From Chloracidobacterium sp. (lineage in GTDB: Bacteria > Acidobacteriota > Blastocatellia > Chloracidobacteriales > Chloracidobacteriaceae), in assembly GCA_025057975.1 (NCBI GenBank), contig JANWUV010000005.1:1-64000 (forward strand): 64,000 nucleotides of DNA, read 5' to 3'. A program made the position numbers and the translations under genes. Positions 46,501 to 54,323 of the stretch are shown in pieces. The notes below the pieces were generated by a model. It saw only the letters and a list, made by a program, of their open reading frames with translations, was not told the origin of the DNA and ran no database searches. How positions within the stretch are numbered: position 1 is the stretch's first letter; every line of letters starts with the position of its first letter.

Positions 46501-46776
46501 CGTCGTTGAGTAGACGTACTCCACACCGGGAATCGCCCACGCCAGCCGTTCCAGCGGCGTTGTCAACCGCCGTTCGGTTTCCTTAGCCGACGCGCCCGGC
46601 AGCCGACTCATCACGTCCACCATCGGGACGACAATTTGCGGCTCCTCTTCGCGCGGCAGCATCACCACGGCGCCCAGTCCGACGAGTACCGCCGCAACCA
46701 CCGCCAGCGGCGTCAGCTTTGACTGAATGAAGAAGCGCACGATGCGCGACATCAAATTCTCGGATTCGGCGCCCAT
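43507..46776 (-). CDS. RND efflux permease, HAE/AcrB-like
   Basis: A 1089-residue inner-membrane pump with the two-fold RND layout. Helix 4 has LIFSIGILVDDPIVDVENIVRHV, the Asp-Asp proton relay of the drug-type branch, without the DFG of the heavy-metal branch at 2509. The N-terminus is RIVRFFIQSKLTPLAVVAAVLVGLG, and MLPREEEPQI is typical of a subgroup often linked to ArsR genes. It works with the adaptor encoded at 47045. No outer-membrane channel gene is seen. The substrate is unknown. Confidence 0.93.
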   Translation of the reverse strand: MGAESENLMSRIVRFFIQSKLTPLAVVAAVLVGLGAVVMLPREEEPQIVVPMVDVMSRLPGASAKETERRLTTPLERLAWAIPGVEYVYSTTTPGETLVVVRFFVGVDEEDALVRLRKQLDAHVGDLPPEATPPQVIARSIDDVPILTLTFWSAVQDDLALRRIAAEVETVVKRTPDVSETEIIGGARRQFRVVLDPARMEAYGVTADALAARLAAANQALSPAEAARADSATVIVATGAVESAEALGDIVVGGRGDQLIRLRDVADIRDGAEELTRFVRHAARDEKTGQPTGEHPAVTLAVSKRKGVNATRLADEILTRVNALKGSVIPSDVEMTVTRNYGVTAAEKSNELLFHMFIAVVSVMALIGLMLGWRESLIVGVAIPVTLALTLATFYWLGFTLNRITLFALIFSIGILVDDPIVDVENIVRHVRMARNQGRSALEITIEAVNEVRSPLILATLAVMAAILPMAFVGGLMGPYMRPIPIGASAAMAFSMVVAFVVTPWAAYRILSQGGRSGGHGEGEPEDFLTRLYRRVMHHVIGETKWRRLFLGGMIALLLGALLLVPLKAVIVKMLPFDDKSEFQVIVDMPEGATLERTGALARELADYLLMQPNVENVQSYVGTAAPYNFNGLVRHYFLRRGPLVADLQVNLTDRHARSAKSHDIAKAVRPGLMAIAERYGARIKVAEVPPGPPVLSTLVAEIYGPDDAERERIAREVRTIFEKTEGVVDVDWYGVEPQPQTTFRLDRERLAGHGVAEAAVLNTLDWALNKRVVGLAHLPTEREPTAIVLEAPRAFRADPEALASLRVSAAKGGAVAIGELVRRESGVAERPLYHKNLMPVVYVTGDTGGRTESPVYAILKLNAALDALKLPDGTALTRYVAQLPESDARYAMKWDGEWHITYEVFRDLGLAFVVVLLLIYVLTVGWFESFVTPLVIMAAIPFSLVGILPAHAAFGVFFTATSMIGFIAGAGIVVRNSIILVDFIELRLAEGMPLEKAVVDAGAVRFRPMVLTAAAVMVGAGIILLDPIFQGLALALISGEAASLLLSRLAVPTLYYMVHRPRLATPVTPSVETGDAVEPVPAESVVGT

Positions 46777-46801
46777 GGCTTTCCTTCACCAACGCAGTCG
46801 T

Positions 46802-47014
46802 TCACCGTTCACAGGCAATTTCGGCGGCCCGCTTGACGCCCAGCCGACGCAAAATCGCCATCATCGGACACCAATCCGCGACGCCGCCCAAAATCAGGTT
46901 CAACCCGACGAAAGCCGTTAGCAGCAGGGCGTAAGGCGTCCACCACACGCCCGCCGCCAAACTGGCTAACACGACAACACCGGCGATCACGAACAAAATG
47001 CGCTCCATCGGCAT
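46802..47014 (-). CDS. DUF2892 (YgaP-type) small membrane protein
   Basis: A 70-residue protein beginning MPMERILFVIAGVVVLASLA, with two helices (about 5-22 and 26-45). The family sequence LTAFVGLNLILGGVADWCPMMAILRRLGV follows. This domain often accompanies rhodanese or sulfur-stress and efflux genes. It lies between the adaptor and permease genes and is part of their operon. Confidence 0.85.
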   Translation of the reverse strand: MPMERILFVIAGVVVLASLAAGVWWTPYALLLTAFVGLNLILGGVADWCPMMAILRRLGVKRAAEIACER

Positions 47015-47044
47015 AATGACAGTTTCCTTCCAGATTTCGATGAT

Positions 47045-48274
47045 TTAGGGCTTTGCAGCCCCGTTCGCTAACCGCACGCCATCGCGCAGTGCGGAGGAAC
47101 CAAACACAACCGTCTCACCTTCGCGTAAGCCGGTCAGTACTTCAACGCGGTCGCCGAAGCGTTCGCCGAGCGTCACGATGCGCCGCCGTACAACGCCGTC
47201 TGCGCCAAGCGTGAACACGCTTTGCAGCCCGCCCTGCTCCATCACGGCGGCCTGCGGAACCGTGACCACCTCCACCGTATCACGCGGGATGGCGACGCGG
47301 ACGAACATCCCGCTGCGGACATTCACCGTGGGCGGCAGTTCGACCTTGACGGTGACGGTGCGCGTCGTCAGGTTCGCCGCCGGGCTTTGCTCCACGAGCG
47401 TCCCCGTCACAAACTGATGGTCAGGCATTTCCACGCGCAGGGGCTGTCCAACGGACAGGCGCGCGGCGCGTTCGGCTTCGACTTCAGCCACGGCGCGCAG
47501 TGAGCCGTCGGACTCAACCACCAGCAATGGGACGCTCGGCGCGGCCAGTGCGCCGGGATCAGCTAGCCGCTCGGCGACGCGCCCGGCGAACGGCGCGACA
47601 AGCCGCGTTTGACCGACGCGCGTTTCAGCTTCGCGCCGCGCGCGTTCGGCTACGTCAATCCGGGCGACAGTTTGCGCCAAGTCGGCTCGTTCGGCCTCGA
47701 GGCGGCGTTCTGCCGCTATCCGCGCCGCGTCGGCTGCTTTGAGTCGTCCTTCGGCGACATCCACGCTCTGACGCGGCACGTCGCCCGTCTGAAAGAGCTT
47801 TTCTTGGCGGTTGTAAAGCGTTTGCGCCAACTCGTATTCCGCTTGCGCGCCCCGCAGCGCGGCTTCAGCGACTTCAACGCGCCACCGGGCTGCGTCGGCC
47901 GCCTGCTTGACAGCGGCGACTTCCGCCTGCGCGGTTGCCATGGCGGCCGTCGGTACGGCGGCGTCAAGCGTGATGAGAGTCTGACCGGCGCGGACGGCGT
48001 CGCCGACTTTGACGGCGACCGACAGGACGCGCGCCGTCGTTTCCGCCGACAACACAGCCGTCTCGCGCGGGCGGACGGTCGCCGCAACCAACCATTCACG
48101 CGGGTAGGGTTGGCGGGCGACCACCTCCCGCCGAACGGCGTCCGTCACCGGCGGTGACGCTTCGGCCTGCGCCGTTTCGGGATGCGTCCGCCAAAACCAC
48201 GCCGCCCCACCCAACAGGCCAATCACGAAAACACCACCCACAATTCCTACGGCGCGTTTGCTCCACTGCGGCAT
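47045..48274 (-). CDS. RND efflux periplasmic adaptor (HlyD/AcrA-like)
   Basis: A 409-residue membrane fusion protein with an N-terminal anchor (about 8-28, VGIVGGVFVIGLLGGAAWFW), a lipoyl half (VLSAETTARVLSVAVKVGDAVRAGQ), and a long alpha-hairpin rich in Ala/Glu. The second lipoyl half (TRLVAPFAGRVAERLADPGA) and a barrel with VRSGMFVRVAIPRD follow. It is the first gene of the operon adaptor, DUF2892, permease, ArsR. The upstream region is shared with the divergent receptor gene. Confidence 0.92.
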   Translation of the reverse strand: MPQWSKRAVGIVGGVFVIGLLGGAAWFWRTHPETAQAEASPPVTDAVRREVVARQPYPREWLVAATVRPRETAVLSAETTARVLSVAVKVGDAVRAGQTLITLDAAVPTAAMATAQAEVAAVKQAADAARWRVEVAEAALRGAQAEYELAQTLYNRQEKLFQTGDVPRQSVDVAEGRLKAADAARIAAERRLEAERADLAQTVARIDVAERARREAETRVGQTRLVAPFAGRVAERLADPGALAAPSVPLLVVESDGSLRAVAEVEAERAARLSVGQPLRVEMPDHQFVTGTLVEQSPAANLTTRTVTVKVELPPTVNVRSGMFVRVAIPRDTVEVVTVPQAAVMEQGGLQSVFTLGADGVVRRRIVTLGERFGDRVEVLTGLREGETVVFGSSALRDGVRLANGAAKP

Positions 48275-48317
48275 AACCCACCACCTCGTGTCTGACTGTG
48301 GCTAACTATATAACTAT

Positions 48318-48343
48318 AAAAACATAAAGTCAAACATGTTTTT
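48318..48343. promoter_or_regulatory. Inverted repeat, candidate ArsR operator/divergent promoter
   Basis: AAAAACAT (48318-48325) and ATGTTTTT (48336-48343) form a perfect inverted repeat with a 10-base spacer. A nested perfect palindrome AAACATGTTT lies at 48332-48341. The surrounding 48300-48345 is very A/T-rich in a GC-rich region, as expected for a promoter between the divergent adaptor and receptor genes. Binding by the nearby ArsR protein is inferred. Confidence 0.5.
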
Positions 48344-48442
48344 CTGCTGCCGCGCCTTGCACCTTGTCATCGGATGCAGTAGTTAGGAAAGTTCTTGGAA
48401 TTGAGTTTTCAGTTAACTGGATTTTTCGTGGAGCATCTGCTT

Positions 48443-50692
48443 ATGGGTGTGTCTGCTTTGTCGGCGTGCCGCCGACGTTTGGCGTTGCTCGTAACGGCGC
48501 TGGCGATGTTTTTTATTCCGGCGACGGCTCAATCGGCCGGCTCACTGCGTGGGCGCGTCATGTTGGAGCGTGACGCCAACCCCGTTTCGGAAGCTGTCGT
48601 CACCATCATTGAACTGCGCCGTTCCGTCATAACCGACCAAAACGGTGAGTATCGCTTCGACGACGTACCGCCGGGTGACTACCAAGTGTTCGCCCACCTT
48701 GACCGCATCCCGGATGTCGTGCAGCGGGTGACGGTCAGCGGCGCGACGACGCTCGATTTCGTCCTGAAGCTGCGCCCGGAGACCGAACAAGTGACCGTAA
48801 CGGCGACGCTGCGCGAGGAAACCACGCGCGACACCATTCAATCGAGCGTCGTCGTCAACAGCTTTGACCTGGCCGAGCGCGCCCCGGTGTCGCTTGGCGA
48901 CGCGCTGGAACGTGAAGTCGGCGTGGCGAAGCGGTCGTTCGGTCCTGGTACGGGGCGGCCGGTCATTCGCGGTTTTGACGGCGACCGCGTACTGGTCACG
49001 CAGGACGGCCTCACGACCGGCTCGATTGGGTTCCAGTCGGGCGACCATGCCGAAATCGTTGACCTGCAGGGCGTTGAGCGGGTGGAAATCGTCAAGGGGC
49101 CGGCGACGCTGCTCTACGGCAGTACGGCGGTGGGCGGCGTCGTCAACGCCGTGACCGGCAACGAGGAATCGCACCCCGGCTTACAGGGCTACGCCACGGC
49201 TTTCGGCGGGACGGGCAACGCGCTGGGCGGCGGGAGCGGCGGCGTCAAGTACGGGCGCGGGCCGTGGATGGTCTTCGCCAACGGCGGCGGACAGCGCGCG
49301 GACGACTACCGGACGCCGCTGAGCGTCATCAAGAACAGCTTTGCGCGCAGCGGCAATGCGACCGGCGGCGTCGGCTACTACGGCGCGAAGGGCTTTTTCA
49401 ACTTCGCCTACGGCTACACCGGGCAAAACTATGGCGTGCCGCCGCTGCCGGAAGACGACGATGAGGAGCGGGTTGAAGGACGGCGGCGAACGAGCGTTGT
49501 TTTCCGGCCGAAGGGCGGCGAACCCGGCGAACTGGTGCGCCTCAATCCGCGTCGGCATGGATTTCGCTTCACGGCCGGCGCGCGCAATCTCGATGCGTTG
49601 TTCACCGACGTACAGGCGCAGTTTCAGTACAACCGCTACCGGCATGACGAAATTAAGGTTGAGGAAAACGAGGTGGAAACGGCGTTCCGCAACGGCACCT
49701 TTGCCTACCGCATCTTCGCCGACCACCGGCGCGTCGGACGCTTGCAGGGGACGCTCGGCTTTTCGGGTTTTTACCGTGACTATTCGACGCGCGGGGATGA
49801 GACGTTGACGCCGGCGACGACCCAGACCAACTTCGCATTTTTCGGCCTTGAAAAGGTCGGCTTTGAGCGCGTCACGCTTCAGTTCGGCGGGCGCGTCGAG
49901 CGCAACGCCTATTCGCCGACCAACGCCCGTGCGCGGAGCTTCACCGGCTTTTCAGGCGGCGTTGGGTTGCGCGTTGGACTCAACAGCGACACGGCGCTGA
50001 CGGTGAACTACACGCAGGCCTACCGCGCGCCGGCGCTGGAAGAGCTGTACAACTTCGGCCCGCATCCGGGGACGTTTTTGTTCGAGATTGGCGACGACGA
50101 TCTCACGCGCGAACTAACCAACGGTATTGAAGTCGGCGTACGGCATCAGTCGCGGCGCGCGCGGGCAAGTGCGAGCTTTTACTACTATGACATTTGCTCG
50201 TTCGTCTTTCCGGCGCTGACCGGCGAGTTTGAGGACGGCTTGCCGGTCGGTGTTTTTACGCAGGGCGACGCGCGATTTTTGGGCACGGAGGCGCAGCTTG
50301 ACATCAACCTGCATCCGAACCTGTGGTTTTACAGCCAACTGGATTACACGAACGCCGAGTTGAAAACGGGGCTGCCGTTGCCGCGCATTCCGCCGCTGCG
50401 GGCGCGGGTGGCGCTGGAAGGAACGTTCAAAGGGCTGCGTCTGATGCCGGAGTTGCTGACAGCCGGGCGGCAAGAGCGGGTTTTTACGCTTGAGGAGCCG
50501 ACGGCGGGCTACGCGGTGGTCAACCTTGTCGGCTCGTACACGATCACGACCCCGCATACGGCGCATGTCTTTTCCGTGACAGGCTTCAACTTGGGCGACC
50601 GGCTCTATCGCAACCACCTGTCGTTCATCAAAGCCTTCGCGCCGGAAATTGGGCGGGGTGTGAGGTTCAGCTACACAATGCGCTTCTTTTAG
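48443..50692 (+). CDS. TonB-dependent receptor, ZnuD-like
   Basis: A 749-residue outer-membrane receptor. The signal peptide (about 1-30) ends PATAQS. A carboxypeptidase-regulatory domain (GRVMLERDANPVSEAVVTI) and a TonB-box-like EQVTVTATL follow, then the plug with RGFDGDRVLVTQDGLTTGSI and VEIVKGPATLLYGSTAVGGVVN, and the barrel ending FSYTMRFF with terminal Phe. The plug sequence is closest to ZnuD-type receptors (zinc or heme). The His-rich loops of ZnuD are not evident. It is divergent from the efflux operon and so probably part of one metal-related response. ATG at 48443 follows GGAG; a TTG at 48395 is also in frame. Confidence 0.88.
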   Translation: MGVSALSACRRRLALLVTALAMFFIPATAQSAGSLRGRVMLERDANPVSEAVVTIIELRRSVITDQNGEYRFDDVPPGDYQVFAHLDRIPDVVQRVTVSGATTLDFVLKLRPETEQVTVTATLREETTRDTIQSSVVVNSFDLAERAPVSLGDALEREVGVAKRSFGPGTGRPVIRGFDGDRVLVTQDGLTTGSIGFQSGDHAEIVDLQGVERVEIVKGPATLLYGSTAVGGVVNAVTGNEESHPGLQGYATAFGGTGNALGGGSGGVKYGRGPWMVFANGGGQRADDYRTPLSVIKNSFARSGNATGGVGYYGAKGFFNFAYGYTGQNYGVPPLPEDDDEERVEGRRRTSVVFRPKGGEPGELVRLNPRRHGFRFTAGARNLDALFTDVQAQFQYNRYRHDEIKVEENEVETAFRNGTFAYRIFADHRRVGRLQGTLGFSGFYRDYSTRGDETLTPATTQTNFAFFGLEKVGFERVTLQFGGRVERNAYSPTNARARSFTGFSGGVGLRVGLNSDTALTVNYTQAYRAPALEELYNFGPHPGTFLFEIGDDDLTRELTNGIEVGVRHQSRRARASASFYYYDICSFVFPALTGEFEDGLPVGVFTQGDARFLGTEAQLDINLHPNLWFYSQLDYTNAELKTGLPLPRIPPLRARVALEGTFKGLRLMPELLTAGRQERVFTLEEPTAGYAVVNLVGSYTITTPHTAHVFSVTGFNLGDRLYRNHLSFIKAFAPEIGRGVRFSYTMRFF

Positions 50693-50976
50693 AAGAAGCG
50701 GAGCGCTCTCCGGCGTAAGCTACGTATCAGTTTGGCATGCAGTGCGCTTCGCCGCCTACCGAATAGCAGGCAAAGCAGCTTTCGTAAGTGCTTCTGGCGG
50801 TTGCCTTTTGGCGGCTCGCTTGAACTAAGGAGGCAGGGCTGCTACGGACTCTTGGCGCACTTTCACCCGAAAAGTCCTTGTGTTAGCGTTGGTGAACAAG
50901 GTTTCCGGCGGAGTCCCCGCGCCGGTTCTTTTTCTTTTTGGACGGCTTCAAGCCGGGTTGTGGAGTCTTTGGGTTC

Positions 50977-52593
50977 ATGAGTACGGTTGAGATTATTGGA
51001 CGCGGTAGAAGCCATTACGGGTTAGAGCACCACGGATTGACCAACCAAAAAACGGTCTACTGGAACTCCGCCACCGAGGTGCTCTACGAAGAAGCCATAA
51101 AACGCGGCGAAGGGTTGCTGGCGCATGACGGCGCATTGGTGGTACGTACCGGACGCCACACTGGGCGCTCGGCGAAAGACAAATACATTGTGCGCAACGC
51201 TGAGTCTGAAGCGCGCGTCTGGTGGGAAAACAACGCCGCCATTCCGCAGTCGGTCTTTGACGCGCTGTATCTGCGCGTGTCAGCCTACCTACAAAACAGG
51301 GATGTGTTTGTACAGGATTGCTACGCCGGGGCTGATCCGCGTTATCGCGTACCGATTCGGGTGGTGACAGAAACGGCGTGGCACGCGCTTTTTGCCCGCA
51401 CGCTGTTTTTACGTGAGTACGACGCCGCCAAACTTGCCCAGCACGTACCAGAGTTTACAGTGATTCACGTCCCAAACTTTCTGGCGATTCCCGAAATTGA
51501 CGGAACGAAATCGCCGACGTTTGTTGTGCTGGATTTCGCCCGCAAGCTTGTTCTCATTGGCGGCACGCACTACGCCGGAGAGATCAAGAAATCCGTCTTC
51601 ACGCTGATGAACTACGTGTTGCCTCAGCGCGGCGTTCTTTCAATGCATTGCTCGGCGAACTACGGCAAGAAAGGCAAAGAGGACACCGCCATCTTCTTCG
51701 GTCTGTCAGGCACAGGAAAGACGACGCTTTCAGCCGACTCCACCCGCACGCTCATTGGTGACGACGAACACGGCTGGAGCGAAGACGGTATTTTCAACAT
51801 CGAAGGCGGCTGTTACGCCAAGATGATTCGCCTCTCGCCGGTTGGCGAGCCGGAAATCTTCGCCGCCACTCGGCATTTTGGGACGGTGCTAGAAAACGTC
51901 GTCCTTGACGAACATTCCCGCATCCTTGACCTTGACGACGCCAGCATCACCGAGAACACCCGTGGGGCCTACCCCGTTACACAAATCGCTAACATGGCGC
52001 GCGACGGCTTGGGCGGTATTCCGCGCCATATCGTCATGCTGACCTGTGATGCGTTTGGCATTCTCCCGCCGGTCGCCCGGCTGACGCCGGAACAGGCGAT
52101 GTATCACTACATTTCCGGCTACACGGCCAAGGTCGCTGGAACGGAAATGGGCGTTATTGAACCGGTGGTAACCTTCAGTGCTTGCTTCGGCGCACCATTT
52201 CTGCCGCTGCATCCTAGCGTGTACGCCAAGATGCTTGGCGAAAAGATCGCCAAATACAAAGTCAACATCTGGTTGATGAACACCGGCTGGACAGGCGGTC
52301 CTTATGGCGTCGGGCAGCGGATGAGCTTGCCTTATACGCGCGCCATTTTGCACGCGGCGCTGGACGGGCATTTGGACAACGTCGAGTATGTAAAAAACCC
52401 CATCTTCGGCTTTGAGGTGCCGACCAGTTGCCCCAACGTGCCCAACGAGATTCTCAACCCACGAAACACTTGGAAAGACAAGGCGGCTTTTGACGCGCAA
52501 GAAAAACGGCTGGCTGAAATGTTCGTCAACAACTTCAAGAAGTTTGAAAGCATGGTTGAGCCGAGTGTGCGCGCTGCCGCGCCGCGGCCTTAG
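50977..52593 (+). CDS. pckA: Phosphoenolpyruvate carboxykinase (ATP)
   Basis: A 538-residue cytoplasmic enzyme converting oxaloacetate and ATP to PEP, CO2 and ADP in gluconeogenesis. It has VVRTGRHTGRSAKDKYIV, the kinase-1a loop GLSGTGKTTLSAD, the metal-site GDDEHGWSEDGIFNIEGGCYAK, NTRGAYPV and the long C-domain with LMNTGWTGGPYGVGQRM. These mark the ATP-dependent form. ATG at 50977 gives the usual length. The 284 bases before it hold no other gene. Confidence 0.95.
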   Translation: MSTVEIIGRGRSHYGLEHHGLTNQKTVYWNSATEVLYEEAIKRGEGLLAHDGALVVRTGRHTGRSAKDKYIVRNAESEARVWWENNAAIPQSVFDALYLRVSAYLQNRDVFVQDCYAGADPRYRVPIRVVTETAWHALFARTLFLREYDAAKLAQHVPEFTVIHVPNFLAIPEIDGTKSPTFVVLDFARKLVLIGGTHYAGEIKKSVFTLMNYVLPQRGVLSMHCSANYGKKGKEDTAIFFGLSGTGKTTLSADSTRTLIGDDEHGWSEDGIFNIEGGCYAKMIRLSPVGEPEIFAATRHFGTVLENVVLDEHSRILDLDDASITENTRGAYPVTQIANMARDGLGGIPRHIVMLTCDAFGILPPVARLTPEQAMYHYISGYTAKVAGTEMGVIEPVVTFSACFGAPFLPLHPSVYAKMLGEKIAKYKVNIWLMNTGWTGGPYGVGQRMSLPYTRAILHAALDGHLDNVEYVKNPIFGFEVPTSCPNVPNEILNPRNTWKDKAAFDAQEKRLAEMFVNNFKKFESMVEPSVRAAAPRP

Positions 52594-54160
52594 CCGTCGG
52601 CAGGGACGGTCGCCGAGCCGTCCCCCTCTGGGGTTGGTCTGTTGGGCGGCAGGTAAACGTCAAACTGCAGGCCTTTACCCACTTCCGACTTGACGCCGAG
52701 CAGTCCGCCCATTTGCCCCACAACTGAAGCGGCCGTGACAAGACCCAAGCCGGTGCTTTGTCCACGGGTTTGGTTGTGAAAAACGGCGTGAAAAGCTTGT
52801 TCAGTGTTTCGGCGTCCATCCCCGTTCCGGCGTCAATAACCGACAACTTGCTGAACCGCACAGGCGCGCTGGCGGAAAAGATCGCCCCCGTATCCCCGAC
52901 CAGTCGGTACCTCGCCGCCGTCAAGCGCGCCATAGCTTCGCCGTCCAGTTCAACTTGGCTGGTCGCCAGCGTCACAACACCGCCCTGCGGCATGGCGTCG
53001 CTGGCGTTGAGTAGCAGGCTCAGCAACACCTGCGACAGCAACGATGGGTCGGCGTATGCTTGCGGCGCTGGATTGGACACCGCAAAACGAAGACTAATGA
53101 GCGGGTTGAGCGTTTTCTCCAGAAGCTGGGCTTCTTGATCGAGAAAAGTGTTGAGATTGATGACTCGTGGGTTGGGAGCGAGAAAGTGGCCGTAAGCCAG
53201 GAGCCGCTCCACCAACACGCGACCGCGCAGCGCCGCCTGACGAATGTCCGCCGCTCGCCGCCGTTGACGCGAATCCTGTTCCGGCAACGTCCGCAGCATC
53301 ATTTCGCTGTAGCCCTGCACGATGGTCAACAGGTTGTTGAAGTTGTGGGCGATACCGCCGGCGATGTGCTTGAGTAACTCGGCTTGTCGCGACCGGTACA
53401 GCCGTTCTTCACGGTGACGCTGTTCGGTCACATCTTGGGCGACGACCAAATAGCGAGTCAGCGGCTCGAATTCTTGTTGAACTGGAATCACTTGGATGCG
53501 CCACCAGCGCGGCGTACCGCCGGCGCGCGCCAACCACGCCTGCAGCGTTGCACTTTGCCCGCTGTCAGCTTGCTCCAACAACGAGGCAAGGGCAGCCGCA
53601 GCGGATGAATGCCAGAGTTGCAGCCATGGCCGCCCCAGTATGGCGTCCGACGACGGTTCGCCCAGCGCCTCCAGTCCGGCTCGATTAATGAACTGTACTC
53701 GTCGTTCCCCATCAAGTAACTCGATGGTGTCCGGGATGCAACTCAGAATCAGGCGACCCAGTTGATCTGTTTGCGCCAATGACCGTTTGAGCCGGTGGCG
53801 TTCACGCGCGTAGCGCACCGCCCGCCGCAGCGCGGCGACGCCCAGCTCGTTTTTGGCGAGATATTCCTCCGCGCCGGACTGAAGAACCTGCATGTCCACC
53901 TCGCCGGTTGTTTCGGCTGTTAGCACCACCAGCGGCAGGTGCGGCACAGCAGCGACCATGGCTGTAACCGTCGCTGTACCATGGGAATCCGGCAAATTGA
54001 GATCGAGGAGGCAGACATCAAACGATTCCGTCGTCGCTAGAGAACGCGCTTCGGCCAAAGATGTGACATGCCGGACGGTAACCTCTGGAAATAGACGCTT
54101 CAAATAGCTTTGCGCCACCGCCGCATAGTCGCCATCGTCTTCAACAAAGAGAATACGCAT
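52535..54160 (-). CDS. REC-PAS-histidine kinase with a frameshift in the ATP-binding domain
   Basis: Signalling protein with an N-terminal response-regulator receiver (EDDGDY acidic pair, LLDLNLPDS phospho-Asp, residues 1-120). A PAS domain (about 145-260) and the kinase core follow: H-box HIAGGIAHNFNNLLTIVQGYSEMM, N-box LLLNASDAMPQGG, G1 IDAGTGM, F-box LFTPFFTTKP. After TTKPV the frame breaks. Restoring one base (an extra G near 52762-52764) gives QSTGLGLVTAASVVGQMGG, then FDVYLPP, and a stop at 52590. As written the G2 box is lost and the protein runs on to 52535 in a meaningless tail. The change is one base in a short G run, so either true inactivation or a sequence error is possible. Divergent from the NtrC-type gene. 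Confidence 0.85.
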   Translation of the reverse strand: MRILFVEDDGDYAAVAQSYLKRLFPEVTVRHVTSLAEARSLATTESFDVCLLDLNLPDSHGTATVTAMVAAVPHLPLVVLTAETTGEVDMQVLQSGAEEYLAKNELGVAALRRAVRYARERHRLKRSLAQTDQLGRLILSCIPDTIELLDGERRVQFINRAGLEALGEPSSDAILGRPWLQLWHSSAAAALASLLEQADSGQSATLQAWLARAGGTPRWWRIQVIPVQQEFEPLTRYLVVAQDVTEQRHREERLYRSRQAELLKHIAGGIAHNFNNLLTIVQGYSEMMLRTLPEQDSRQRRRAADIRQAALRGRVLVERLLAYGHFLAPNPRVINLNTFLDQEAQLLEKTLNPLISLRFAVSNPAPQAYADPSLLSQVLLSLLLNASDAMPQGGVVTLATSQVELDGEAMARLTAARYRLVGDTGAIFSASAPVRFSKLSVIDAGTGMDAETLNKLFTPFFTTKPVDKAPAWVLSRPLQLWGKWADCSASSRKWVKACSLTFTCRPTDQPQRGTARRPSLPTAKAAARQRAHSAQPCFQTS

Positions 54161-54323
54161 CGAGGACACGCATCTTGGCGCTTTCAAAGGACGCTGTCCG
54201 GTTGCGGTCGCCGTTGGACGGCTCAGTAAGTTTCCAGTAGGCTTCGCAAAACCGCAAGCTGCCGTTACAGCTTTTCTCCGTACTCAAAAAGCAGTCGGCG
54301 CGGGTGTTGTTTCGAGCTTGGTC

